This document shows positions 1 through 11,200 of a stretch of 64,000 nucleotides of DNA, piece after piece. The stretch comes from Lineus longissimus (Eukaryota; Nemertea; Pilidiophora; Heteronemertea; Lineidae), in NCBI RefSeq assembly GCF_910592395.1, contig NC_088326.1, forward strand, positions 4,719,001-4,783,000, read 5' to 3'. Every line of letters begins with the position of its first letter. Position 1 is the stretch's first letter. The notes under the pieces were generated by a model, which worked only from the letters and a program-made list of their open reading frames with translations, searched no databases and was not told where the DNA came from. A program made the translations under genes and the position numbers.

Positions 1-26
1 CGTGATTTAGGCGTTTGTATCAAAAG

Positions 27-3000
27 TTAAGGTGGAACAGCACGATTATATGATTTGAAGCAACAACTTAATGATTCTCTGAATACTTCGCGCAGATCGT
101 TTCTGTATTTCGCACCGCCCCCTATACAGTACATATAAAAATTAATTGCATAGTTGAAAAGCCACAGATTTACTACAACGAAGACCTGGACGAGATAGCG
201 CAGGTTCCAATAGACATCATCCATTTTGTAAATCTCCCCGATAGCTGGTAGATCCATCATCATATAGTACAGTCGATATGGAAGTGACGTCACGCAATAT
301 GCCAGGCTCACAAGTATGAGCATGCGCGTTAGGTGTTGTTGTTTCCCCTGACCTTGACCTTCTCTGGTAGTTCCGCTCATCTTTGCCCGTTGTGCAGATG
401 CCTTTTTAATCGTGACAATAATGACTAGATTTGCCCCGATAATGACGCCGAACGGGCCGAAAGTCGCCATAAACATTTGTGCCAATGAGGCAACAATCTC
501 GATTTGTGGGTATTCTGGGACTTGGATGATGAGAACTTCAGTGCCTGAGAAAAATATAATGATATTTTTTACGTTAACGAAAACGAGGCCACGTAGGCTA
601 TATTCAAACTTTCCTTTGGGTTTTCTGGCTTCTCGCGCATGCTCATGTGAGAGACTGCATCGGGGGCCGGCTGATCCAGGAGTTGATACTGTTGATACTA
701 GTTGCAATTATGAGTGCAGCACGAGTTGTGATTTGGTTTGTGACATTCATTCGCAATTCCGAGGAACAAAATATTTGGACAGCAAACAAAATACGAAGGG
801 ATAAGGCAAACGATTGTCCCAAACAACATCCCGGCCAATTGGTCATGCACTGGCATGTTGGGGCGAAACCACTGATCGCGATATAGCTTTCGGACCTATT
901 TCCAAGAATGGCGCAGGTATAGCAGAATACACTTGTGAACTGGAAGCATATCGAGGTCGTGTCAGTGACGTGCGGGTTTGTTCATGTCGTCCCGATTTCA
1001 TGATGCTGCAGGTTGGGTGACCGATGATAACCGTGTAACGTGCATATCGCGATTTCCAGTGATGTTGTTTTGTGCTCTTTAGGTGTCCATTGTTTCTTTA
1101 GCTTACTGTTAGCGGCAGTTGATATTGTACATTGCATGAAAACTTGAATAAGACATGGCATAGGATGTTAATCCGTATCCATGTCATTTCAAAATATTTG
1201 ACTGTCTTAATTTGGCATGCGAGAGGCGGGCTAAACTTCTTAAATTCCTACACTCGCACCATGTTATCGACACTGCCATCATCTCCTGGATTAGCCTACC
1301 AGACATTTTTACCACATACTCTTAAAAAATTGTCAATAAAAACAACTAAAATTCTTGTAGTGCATATTGCACCAACTGGGAAATTAGTAACAATATCACT
1401 GAAACGAACCAGTATTTCGTTGTTGTTCTAGCAAAAGAAAATAGCAAAAAATGCCATTGTGGGATTAAAAGAATTACTATACTTCGATAGTGAACATGGT
1501 TGAAACAACTGATTTAACAGTCGGTGCAATAGAAAATACCATAGTAGTGAACAGTTAAGATCAAATAGTCTTTTTACAAAGCAATTAAACAAGTGCGTGC
1601 TCTTGCCTCTTTAGGGTGGTAAGATTCACGATTGGTGGAGTGTAAATTTAGTCCCTTGTAGTTAAGTTTGCATGTCGCAAGCATGGCAAACCAGGCAATT
1701 CAATCGAATGAGCCTAGGTTTTAGAGCGTGTCATTCCGTTTAAATTTAAAGGAAAGTATCTTCCTCATGAAATCATTCTGCGATATGCGAGGATTTAGAA
1801 ATATTGGCAAAAGAGTTGTGCATTACGCGATAGAGGGATATGGGTGGGGGGGGGGGGGGGGGGGGGTCTCCAGATCAGCAGTTGATTAACCGGGTAAATC
1901 ATAGCATGGCTGATTGCATCCTGGCTCGGGCAGTATTTCTTAATCGTAGTAGTTTCAACAAACGGGGGAATTTGAAAATAGCTTATAACGTCGAGCGGAA
2001 TCTTAAATTCACACTGGACTAGTGCAGAGTCGAGACTCGTCAATTACCTAGGGCCTGCGTATCACTGCTGTCTGGGTTACTACCATTTTGGACGGTCCCC
2101 AATGAAACCGCAAGAACACTGATATAACCCGGATGGTTTCAATGGCAGCCAATGCAAGCAAATAGACTAGCCCTATCACACTGTTGCTGCATCGGAGTAT
2201 TGAGGGACTCTATCTTCAATCAATCAATCAAAGTTAACTAGCATGTCTAGTATTGCGCCACAATTAGGCCCATTCTGGAGCTGATTGATAGAAAGACAAG
2301 CCCACAAATGCCTTGCCCCTGGTACGCGGCACTACCAAGATATGGGTGCTCTCTGATCTCAGGGAGTAGGATGACCCTCGACGAAGTTTCACCATCTCAC
2401 TTATAATACCTGTCACTGGATTCTTGATATACACCATCACAAATGGAACTTGGAGATTGAATATTATCGATATAACCGTCGTGATGATGACCGTCTTGAT
2501 GGCCCTTGATTTGGTGCAGAGTCTTGGGGCAGCCATCGGAAACCTCACCGCGATCAGACGATCAACGCTCATCTCTGCGAGAAAGAGCCCGGAAGCCACG
2601 GCGTACATATATGTTGTACAGTAATATAACCTGAAAGGAATTGGTTAGTCTGATCACAGTTCACTGAATCAAGAGTCGGTAAGGGGCCAAAATATCGTAA
2701 AAGGGTTTAGGCAGAAGAGGGAGCAACACATCCAAAGAGGTCTCGAAGGAGCAAAAGGTCACCCTCCCCCGTACATTGCGTTGTGCATTGGTGTACAGGG
2801 GGCGAACTAGTGAAGAGATAAAAATGCTGAAGTTCCTTACCTTTCGGTGTATTACGGGACCTCCTTGGACTCCTTCTCATACTTCTAGCTAACCCTTCAT
2901 GGACATTTTACAATAATCTAAACTCATAAGAGATCCTTGATTCAGTGGCCTGTGGTCTAAAGACCAAGTTGCTTATGAAAAACTCTGAGTCGTGACGCTC

Positions 3001-3833
3001 GTCAGTCACGACTGAAAGCAGCAGGTTGTTTTTTTGCCACAGAGTTCACCACTAAGTATCAAAATGGATGTAACCAAAATTCTGTTTCGGAATTTTTTAT
3101 GTATCGTTGATTGGTTCCGTATGTGAGAAGTACAGTGGAACCTCCCTTAGCGAACACCTCTCTACTAAGGACACCCTATCTATTAAGAATACTTCATTTG
3201 GCCACAAGTTGGTCATTTCCACTCAATTTGACGCACATTCGTAATCAGGACACCTCTCGATTAAGGACAGCATCAAGTTAATGGAATTATACGAGAATAA
3301 AAATGAATGAAGGTATTTAATTAAGTTGCATAACTGTGTAGTTACATTATTTCATTACGAGCCATAGGCGCCAGTGATCATGGTGATTACGAACGGGTAC
3401 CCCTTCAAACCCGTATTTCACATGTTTGATTCTGTGCACGAGTTTTGGCGATTATAGATAGAGAAATTTTTTATTGTTAATATTCGCGATGAGATTATGC
3501 CTACCTGAATAATGCCTCTCTCATTTCGTCCTCGACTTGTCCCAACTCAAAGTAAACTACCGGTTGAAAAATAAGGCGTTGAATGAGCATCAAAGTGTCC
3601 GCCACGGCCATCGCCTTCATGTAGATACACGGGGAGAGCGCCCGGTTGTGTTTCCTATTCGCCACCAGGATGGAAAGGATGTTTCCCGGCACGCCCATCG
3701 CCACTGGTAACATCCACAGATAACGAGTCAAGATCTGGTATGCCAGAAACAACATGGGGTACAGTGGTTGAGGTGTCTCGGTATTCTCGTAGTCTAGAAG
3801 ACTTGCGGTTAAGGATGAATTAGAGGGTTTCAT
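27..3833 (-). CDS. Gene A: class A GPCR, three exons
   Basis: Exons on the minus strand: 3833-3505, 2630-2410 and 544-27. Introns are 874 and 1865 bp, with GT donors and AG acceptors. The predicted protein is 355 aa and reads open throughout. It has the same TM layout as gene B, with N51 (TM1), D79 (TM2) and DRL at 133-135. An N-glycosylation sequon (NSS) sits at residue 5. Three oddities are visible. Loop 3 lacks the three residues LKE found in the other copies. A 2-bp insertion at the usual stop codon (around 48-50) shifts the frame and adds YNRAVPP after the normal C-terminal S. The TM2/loop 1 sequence (QRLIFQP) is unique in the array. The promoter region present in other copies is missing upstream because unrelated DNA starts near 4096. 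Membership of class A is clear from motifs; the ligand is unknown. Confidence 0.85.
545..2409. other. Intron 2 of gene A
   Basis: Noncoding. It is alignable by eye with intron 2 of the other copies, for example the stretch around 1021-1100 that recurs near 9730, 17070, 26360, 35940, 43390, 48370 and 56970. It contains a run of 21 G at 1846-1866. I see no other gene in it. Confidence 0.6.
1846..1866. repeat. G21 homopolymer
   Basis: Uninterrupted run of 21 G on the plus strand (C on the transcribed strand) inside intron 2 of gene A. The other copies lack it. The exact length could be affected by sequencing error. Confidence 0.9.
2988..3013. repeat. Intron 1 hairpin repeated in the array
   Basis: A perfect 9-bp inverted repeat, AGTCGTGAC / GTCACGACT, with an 8-base loop. 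The same hairpin occurs in intron 1 of other copies, for example C 18491-18516 and D 27772-27797, and near 12850, 37316, 49782 (one arm mutated) and 61614. In F it is truncated. The function is unknown; it may simply be inherited with the duplications. Confidence 0.6.
3133..3272. mobile_element. Pogo-like MITE remnant, intron 1 of A
   Basis: Starts with TA followed by CAGTGGAACCTCC and the CTACTAAGGACACC pattern shared with the complete copies at 45338 and 61755. The right end is missing. Assignment to a Tc1/pogo-type family rests on the TA target site and the CAG terminus only. Confidence 0.45.
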
Positions 3834-4095
3834 TGCGGAGCCACCTCGGAAATAAAGATTGAGATGACGTTACGAAACAGCAGGGTAATAAAGGCCACGC
3901 TGCACAGGTGTCATTCCGTTTCTCTCTGTACAAACCATTTCATGACACGCATTTCAATAACACACATCGGAAACCTAATATCTTATAGAGAACGTTGGTG
4001 ACAAAATACTTGTATTCACTTGACACGCCAACAGGTTAATCTGAGGCTCACCGGTATGCTAAAGCATGTTTTTTTCTGGAACGAGTTAGTTTGCA

Positions 4096-5579
4096 TGAAT
4101 ATAGCTGGAATCAGTTAGTGGAATGACACGTGTAAAAAACTGGTATTTAAACATTTTCTATTTATTGCCAAAATCTAACATTTTCAAGAAAAGCCCTTTG
4201 TCATGTTTGTACTCCCCTTGAAAATATCACAATAATTCAAATTCAGTTGAAAGTACATCAGTAACAATTCATTCTACAAAAGAAAGATGGGTTGAGAAAT
4301 TACAACTTTTGCCCCTGCTACTATTCGAATGAGGCTTTGTTTTGCCAAATTAAAGTCCTATGCCAGTTCAAAGATCGTGCGCAAAAGTATCATCAGTATA
4401 ATCACTTCACACATGTTACGGGTTGTTTACCCATTAGTTGACTGGTGTATAGATTTTTGCTCAAATATGATTGACTATTTGCAAATTTTAGTTTTCTTTT
4501 CCTCGAACTTTGTTTTCTTTGAAACAGCAGTGTTATCGTCTCACTAATGTCCAGTCTTTTTGAGTGTCGCTGAGAACAATCTCTGGTAATTATATAATGA
4601 GCAATTTGTGATGAAAACTGCATACTTGGGAACATCTTATCATTCATCAGAGTCCAGATGGCATCGTCATTGAATATTTGCTCAATGTGAATGTCACACT
4701 GTCGAAATAACAAAAGCACGCCAATGTTGATTAGAAATATGTCATTGTCCCTGGAGCTGATGATTATTATAACGACAGGCAGTTTTTTTCTGCGCCAGTC
4801 ACCAATTGTCAACGGCTTTGCTTCCTGTGGAATTAATTAATGAAGGCTGCACCAGTCTCTAATTGTCGACAGATTCGCTTGTTTTTCCTGTAGAATTAAT
4901 GAAGACTGCGCCAGTCTCTAATTGTCTACACAGATTCGCTTCTTTTTCCTGTAGAATTAATGAAGCCTGCGCCAGTCTCTAATTATTCAGAATTCATTAA
5001 GTAATATTTAAATTTCCTTTCCTCCGAATTTCTAGGCCTGGATTCTGTGTCAACCTTGGCCTCTATTGATCTCCTGATTATGAAGTCCGTGGCCACGGTA
5101 TGAAGTTCTTGATCAATAGGGACTAGGGTTGACACGGTTGTTACATCATTTTCTGGGCCTACTATAAATTCGGCAACGCCTCCCCGCCATGTTAGTTGGC
5201 ATTTTCGGTCTTTCACTCCGGGTGTTCCCACGTTGCACTGGTGCGGGCAAATTCGGTAGGTAATTTTCTTATCTTTAAATTTGTCATTTATTGCCGTTTT
5301 AACCGTTGGTATTTAATAACTCCCTGATGCAAAGCTTATGTATGTTTCTTTGTATATTTTAGTTCACTTGTTGCGTTGTCCTCGTTGTCGTCGCGGAATA
5401 AACGTTCATGTATCGCAAACTTCCGACTCTCTCAATCCTTAACACTAATTGTCTACAGATTCGCTTCTTTTTCCTGTAGAATTTGTGAAGGCTGCACGCG
5501 CCAATCACCAATTTTCTACGACTTTGCTTCGTTGTCCCGTAGAATTGCTTTACTTTCCTCATCGAATGCTTTGTTATCG
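4096..5579. other. Unique DNA upstream of gene A
   Basis: Homology with the upstream regions of the other GPCR copies stops near 4095. The stretch has no recognisable gene. A 136-codon minus-strand open frame (4402-4812) starts with a non-ATG codon and resembles nothing I know. The segment contains the tandem repeat at 4793-4985. It probably arrived together with the transporter pseudogene to its right. Confidence 0.5.
4793..4985. repeat. Tandem repeat, about 60-bp unit
   Basis: About 3.3 copies of a unit containing GCGCCAGTCTCTAATTGTC, then TTCGCTTCTTTTTCCTG, then AGAATTAATGAAG. A diverged copy lies at about 5445-5530, at the end of the transporter pseudogene reading frame, so the repeat seems to have spread from the tail of that gene. 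Confidence 0.65.
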
Positions 5580-6690
5580 TCAGTGTCGTCTACCACTTGA
5601 CAATAGCGCTACGGCAAAAACCAAACTAGTGCCGGCAATATTCAAAGCATTCGGAATGTCGTTGAGAAATATTACATGAAGAGCATACGCAAAGGGTATT
5701 CCCATCGTTCGAGCTATTGTAACGATTGTTGCTGTTTCGAATTGTAATGTAACGCAATTAGAAAGACAAAGTGGCCGACCACAATGTTAAGTGACTCTGC
5801 GCCGAGATACAGCCATGGAGCCACCACTGCAGGGAATCGTCACAGCCCGAAGATAGTCAGAAACACCATTCCCATAACACACGATACTAAATTCGATTGA
5901 CAAATGAAAGACACTGACGAAAGTTCCCGGGCTTTTCTAACGATAATGCACGTGAATGCCGATGCAAAAGCCGCAATGAACACCACCACGAATGCCCAGA
6001 TTCGTGGAAGTTTGAACCCGTCTTCATTTGCCACGCCTAGGGAAAGGTTACAGCCCCTGAATAGTTTGATACTTTTGCTCGTGAATAAAATGTTCCGTGC
6101 TGAAAAAACTGATTTCATGATCCACGGAGTGTTTTTCTGTAGAGTTTAGAGAGCCCGACACTACGCTCCTGTTACGAGTTATGGTTCGATGTTCCATTGT
6201 GCGGTTCGTGTATACGGCACTGCCACGAATTCCAAACAACTAATTTAGAAACGTTGGCTGGACAACAAACATCACACCGATTATCATAACAATAGTAATG
6301 ATAATGTCAAATATTAAAAAAGGTTCTTTTAGGAGAAAGTAAGCTTAGATCCCAAGCATTATCGTTACGGAGTAGAAAATGGCATTCACATCTCCAAAGG
6401 CTAAAGCACCAAGCCCCAAATACAGCAGATAGTTCGTGAATATGCATGCAATTCCAAGAAGCCATTTGTTCCTCGGCGCAAGGAGAGGTTCTCCTTGAGC
6501 AAGTCATATCAATTCCGAGAGAAGGAACCCTCACGCATAACAACGACCTTTCGATGCTTCCCGTTACTTTTGCTTTTTTGAAGCCCAGCATGCCTAAAGC
6601 AAAAAGCAAAGCAGATATTGCTCCGAAAGAAAACCCGACTAGGCGGTTTAAAAAAATCATTTTCATGATGTTCAATTAGTCGGTAAATGA
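5580..6690 (-). pseudogene. SLC35G-like (EamA/DMT) transporter pseudogene
   Basis: Minus-strand translation in changing frames gives successive pieces typical of the drug/metabolite transporter superfamily, closest in my recall to SLC35G. Around 6650-6560 is a first hydrophobic segment (GAISALLFALGMLGFKKAK). Around 6470-6240 are TM segments with GDVNAIFYSVTIMLG, a LLKEPF loop and VMFVVQPTFL. Around 6010-5835 is the second EamA half (SAFTCIIVRKARELSSV). Around 5755-5582 is the C-terminal half (TIVTIARTMGIPFAYALHV, then NDIPNALNIAG). At least three in-frame stops and several frameshifts interrupt it. A splice-acceptor-like TTTTGCAG precedes the first segment, suggesting it came from an intron-containing gene rather than a retrocopy. 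It lies inside the GPCR array and has no relation to it. Confidence 0.72.
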
Positions 6691-7036
6691 GTATTCCGTT
6701 ATTTAATTCTACTGGCTGCAAAAGAAAGCTCCCGTGGTCACGATGACAGGTTCAATCTCTGTAAAGATTAGCGTGATTACATCGCAGGTGTTTGTCCCTG
6801 GTGCCTTGTCCCTGATCTTGGTGTTTCGAAGGCACTCAACACAAGAAGACGGTAGGAACTGACGTCTTATCTGCTCCAGCCTCCTTACCTATCCTTCTTG
6901 TACTCTCTAGCGCCAAATTTCTGTATCCCCGTATTAAAAACCCGCAGTCACGGACGTTCGAGCGGCATCTGATTCAGAACCGGCTGATTCCACAGGGAAG
7001 CTGTTGCAGTATATCTTTTTTTCAATCAAACTTGAT

Positions 7037-7628
7037 GTAATCGTCAGTCACGACTGAAAGCAGCTGGTTGTTTTTTTGACCCAGAGTTCACCACAAAGTA
7101 TGAAAATGGCTGTAACCAAAATTTTGTTTCAAATGTGTTCATGTATCGCTGGTTCCATTGGTGAGTAGTACAGTTGAACCTCCCTTAGCGAACACATTTC
7201 TACTAAGGACACCCTCTATATTAACAAACACTGAATTTGGCCCCAAGTTGGTCATTTCCACTCAATTTGACATTTGTAACCAGGACAACACTTGATTAAG
7301 GACAGCATTTCTCGGTCCCAAGGGTCTCCTTGATAGAGAAGCTTTGTAATTTCAGGGCTGAATAACGTGGTAGACGAGCTCAGATATAGTATCCATACAC
7401 TTGCTACTTGCATACACCAATAGCGCAAGGAAAGTCTTAATAGAACCACTAGATTAACAGGGACAATAACAGGGAATCATTCTTTCAAGCTGTCGCATGT
7501 TACCACAATAGTGAGTTCGTTTTCTTACATCCAGATGCGGTACGGTAGAATCATAAAATCTCAAGCCACGTTTGAACATATTTTTATGCATGTTCATAAT
7601 TGTACACCTTAGAATCGATGGGCTACTA
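7037..7628 (-). pseudogene. Relic of a GPCR intron 1 without its exons
   Basis: This segment matches intron 1 of A and B: the CGTCAGTCACGACTGAAAGC stretch, the pogo-like MITE, then the CTTTCAAGCTGTCGCATGTT and TTTATGCATG stretches. At about 7628 it joins directly to sequence that normally lies upstream of exon 1 (GAGTTTGGCATCT). Exon 1, exon 2 and exon 3 are all absent. The simplest reading is a ninth gene copy, or a partial one, mostly removed by deletion and by arrival of the neighbouring pseudogene DNA. Confidence 0.6.
7171..7346. mobile_element. Pogo-like MITE in the intron relic
   Basis: TA-flanked, about 176 bp. The left end is CAGTTGAACCTCCCTTAGCG. The right end, read in reverse, is CAAAGCTTCTCTATCAAGG. 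It is homologous to the copies at 12997, 37459, 45338 and 61755 and was duplicated along with the intron. Confidence 0.5.
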
Positions 7629-7782
7629 AAATGAGTTTGGCATCTCAGGTTTATTCCAAGTATTTTGCGTAACATGGTCCAATTAACAACGGGTAGATGG
7701 CAAGGAATAGTCATAAGTGGAGCATTTTTAGAATGACGTGTGTGACTAACGTTTAAGCTTCTGAAATTAACCATTGACTCTA

Positions 7783-7945
7783 GGGCCGTTAACAAGAGAC
7801 CAAAACCGATTAAGATCGATCCAGGAACTCGCGTGAATGTGATCTGGTCTGGTTTGATGTAGGAGTCATACTTACGTCATCGATGTGATTTGGTCTGGTT
7901 GTGGTCTGGTCGAGTTCGGTTTGGTGGGTCCCCTGTAAACGGCCC
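7783..7945. repeat. Spacer inverted-repeat element, A-B
   Basis: The ends are imperfect inverted repeats, GGGCCGTTAACAAGAGACC on the left and, in reverse, GGGCCGTTTACAGGGGACC. The interior is rich in GGTCTGGTT. One copy lies in each spacer except E-F. The target-site duplication is unclear. It looks like an old MITE that predates the duplications. Confidence 0.45.
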
Positions 7946-8295
7946 ATATAAACTCTTAAAGCGCACTTCATAGAAGCATTACATTGCCCTTACTGCTCCT
8001 CGGTCAGTACCAGAGCAATTGATGCATCATCAAGTCACCCGCGAGTTTCTGAACGGAACCCTGTTGCAGGCCTGGCCTATTGTCCACATCGTTGTTCATT
8101 AGGGCGAGTCTAGCTTTCTGACCTGCACCGGACCTATTAACAGGAAATAAGAAGGTAAATTTTCACCACCAGAGAAAACGTAATATATAGGCCCAAACGT
8201 TGTTTGTGGGAAATCCCCTTTTAGCTTTGCTTACTGCAAGGGAAAAAAGCTGTCTCATGATTCAAGGGTCCGTAAGTCAAGGTGGAACAGCACGA

Positions 8296-11200
8296 TTATG
8301 ATTTGAAGCAACAATGGAATGATTCTCTGAAGACTTCGCGCAAATCTTTTCGGTATTTCGCACCGCCCCCTATACAGTACATGTAAAAATTAATTGCATA
8401 GTTGAAAAACCACAGATTTACTACAACGAAGACCTGGACGAGATAGCGCAGGTTCCAATAGACATCATCCATTTTGTAAATCTCCCCGATAGCTGGTAGA
8501 TCCATCATCATATAGTACAGACGATATGGAAGTGACGTCACGCAATACGCAAGGCTCACAAGTATGAGCATGCGCGTGAGGTGTTGTTGTTCCTTCAGTT
8601 TCCCCTGACCTTGACCTTCTCTGGTAGTGGCGCTCATTTTTGCCCGCTGCGCTGATGCCTTTTTAACCGTGGTAATAATGACTAGGTTAGCCCCGATTAT
8701 GACGACGAACGGGCCGAAAGTTGCCATAAACATTTGTGCCAATGAGGCAACAATCTCGATTTGTGGATATTCTGGGACTTGGATGATGAGAACTTCAGTG
8801 CCTGAGAAATATAATGGTATTTTTTTCGTAAACGAAAACAAGGCCACATAGACTTTACTTAAACTTTACTTAAACGAATACTCAGACTTCCATTGGGTTT
8901 TCTGGCTTATCGCGCATGCACATGTGAGAGACTGCATTGGACCGGCTGATCCGGGAGTTGATACTATGTAATTATGAGTGCAGCACGAGTTGTTATTTGG
9001 TTTGTGACATCCATTCGCAATGCCCATAAAACAAATATTTTGACAGCAAACAAATACGAAGGGATAAAGCAAATGATTTTCCTAAGCTACATCCCGGCGA
9101 ATTGGTGATGCATTGACATGTTTGAGCAAAACCACTCAGACCGCGATATAGCTTTCGGACCGGTTTCCAAGAATGGTGCAGCTAAAGAATACACTTGTAA
9201 ACTGGAAGCATATTTATCGAGGTCGAGTCAATGGCTTGTGGGCTTGTTCATGTTGTTCCGATTTCATTATGGCCAGAGACAAGTATTCATCCACAACGGG
9301 AAGTGTGGCACAGTCTCATAGAGCTTATTGAAAGTCAGGTTGTGGCAAATACATGGCTGGGATGGATCAAAGTGAGATTATTCCCAAGCTGTGGTTGATT
9401 CTAAATCTAAACAGTCAGGCCATCACAGAAATATGTTTTTTGATAATATATTTTAGAAAAAATGGTCTTACTGGTCAGTTTAGAACTTGTGTTTTGATAG
9501 GCAATACCAATGTGCGAGAGACGGTTTGATGGATAAGCCTTTTTTCTCAAGAGATCGGTTTTGGAATTTTCTTAAACTTTAGTATGATATTGGCAAAGGG
9601 TTCTTCTCGACACATATAAGTTTTGTGTGGGTTGATTGGTCCTTGGTGTAATTTCGTTAACACAATTTATGAACAAAAATGTACACTTATTTGCACGGTG
9701 TTTAAATTAGGGCTCTGGCCTGATGCTGCAGGTTGGGTGACCGATGATAACCATGTAACGTGCATATCGCGATTTCAGTGATGTTTTCCAGTCTTCTTTA
9801 AGTGCCCGATGCTTTCTTTAGCTTAATGTTAATGGTAGTCGATATATTCTATCGCATGAAAACTTTATTAAGACATGGCATAGGATGTGAATCTGTATCC
9901 ACGTCATTTCAAAATATTTGACTGTCTAAATTTCTTAAACTAATCCTACACTCATACCATGTCATCGAAACTGCTATCATCTCTTTGATAAACCTGCCAT
10001 ACATTTTTACCACATACTCTTAAAAGATATATCAATAAAAACAACTAAACATATTGTTTTACATATTGCACCAACTGGGAAATTAGTAACATCACCAGTG
10101 AAACCAACAAGTATTTCGTTATTGTTCTCGCTAAAGAAAATAGCAAGAAATACTATTGTGGGATTAAAATGGTTAAGAATTACTGATTCGGTAGTAAACA
10201 AGGTTATAACAACTGATTTCACAGTCGGTGCGATTGAAAATACCATAGTAACAGTTACGATAAATAGTCGTTTTACAAATCAATTTAAGAAGTGCACGCT
10301 CTTGATTCTTTAGGGTGGTATGATTCACGATAGGTGGAGTGTACATTTAGGTCATTTTAAGTAAGTTTGCTTGTCGCAGGTTTGGTTTACTAGGCAAACT
10401 GTTATGGCAAGCCGTTCGTCCAATAATTAAGAAAACCTAGTTTTCTTGAAAAGAACCTGGTTTTCTTCTTAAAAAACCTGGTTTCATGGAAGAAAACCAT
10501 GTTTTTTTCAATGAAACTAAGTTTTTAAATAAGAAAACATGGTTTTCTTCCCGAAAAGTGTGTTTTCAACAAGAAAACTAGGTTTTCTTCCATAAAACTA
10601 GGTTTTTTAAGAATAACTTATTCTTTTTAGATAAAGTGTAGGTTCCATGATTTCTCTTCAAAACCAAGTTTCGAAAAAAGAAAAAGCATGTTTTCATCCA
10701 GCCATTTGACTAATAATTAAAACAACCTAGTTTTTTTCATAAAAACCTGTTTTTCTTCCAAAAAAAGCTAGCTTCGTTGAAGAAAACATGAAACTTTTCC
10801 ATGAAACTTGTTTTTTTAAGAAGAAAACCTAGTTTCGAAAGAAGAAAACCTAGTCTTTTTACCTCAGCACTCGCGTGGCTCCTCTGGGGCGAGATTGGCG
10901 ATCCACGTTAGTTTACCCGGGTTGTGCGGCTTTTGGTACGACTGTTCCTTTCCCTCTCACGATAAAATTCTATTATCAATTTCATGATTGCGGCTCTGCA
11001 ACAATTATCGTCATCAATTGTTGAAACATAAGCTCAAAATACATCGTCAAGAACATACCTTGCATTCCGCTTCATTGCGTATTTGTACTTTTAGAACACT
11101 TAGGTCTGAAGAAATCCGTAACCCGAGTTGCTAACCCGGGTAAGCAAAGTCCAACCTCTCCCCTGCCATGCTTGGGCCAGTCCGGGACGAGGTAAAAAGA

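Noticed and set aside
643-846. Possible extra exon in intron 2 (similar frames at 25526 and 42936)
   Set aside because: The frame is not maintained in all copies and has no consistent splice signals; the receptor is complete without it.
2424-2624. Plus-strand open frames opposite exon 2 (also at 12254, 17864, 27229, 36772, 44756, 49155, 61070)
   Set aside because: They are antisense shadows of the strongly conserved receptor exon 2, with no domain of their own.
4402-4812. 136-codon minus-strand open frame as a gene
   Set aside because: It has no ATG start, starts within the local tandem repeat family and shows no recognisable domain.
8627-8851. Plus-strand open frames opposite exon 3 (also at 412, 34815, 42580, 48127, 55844)
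   Set aside because: Antisense shadows of TM5 and loop 3 coding sequence.
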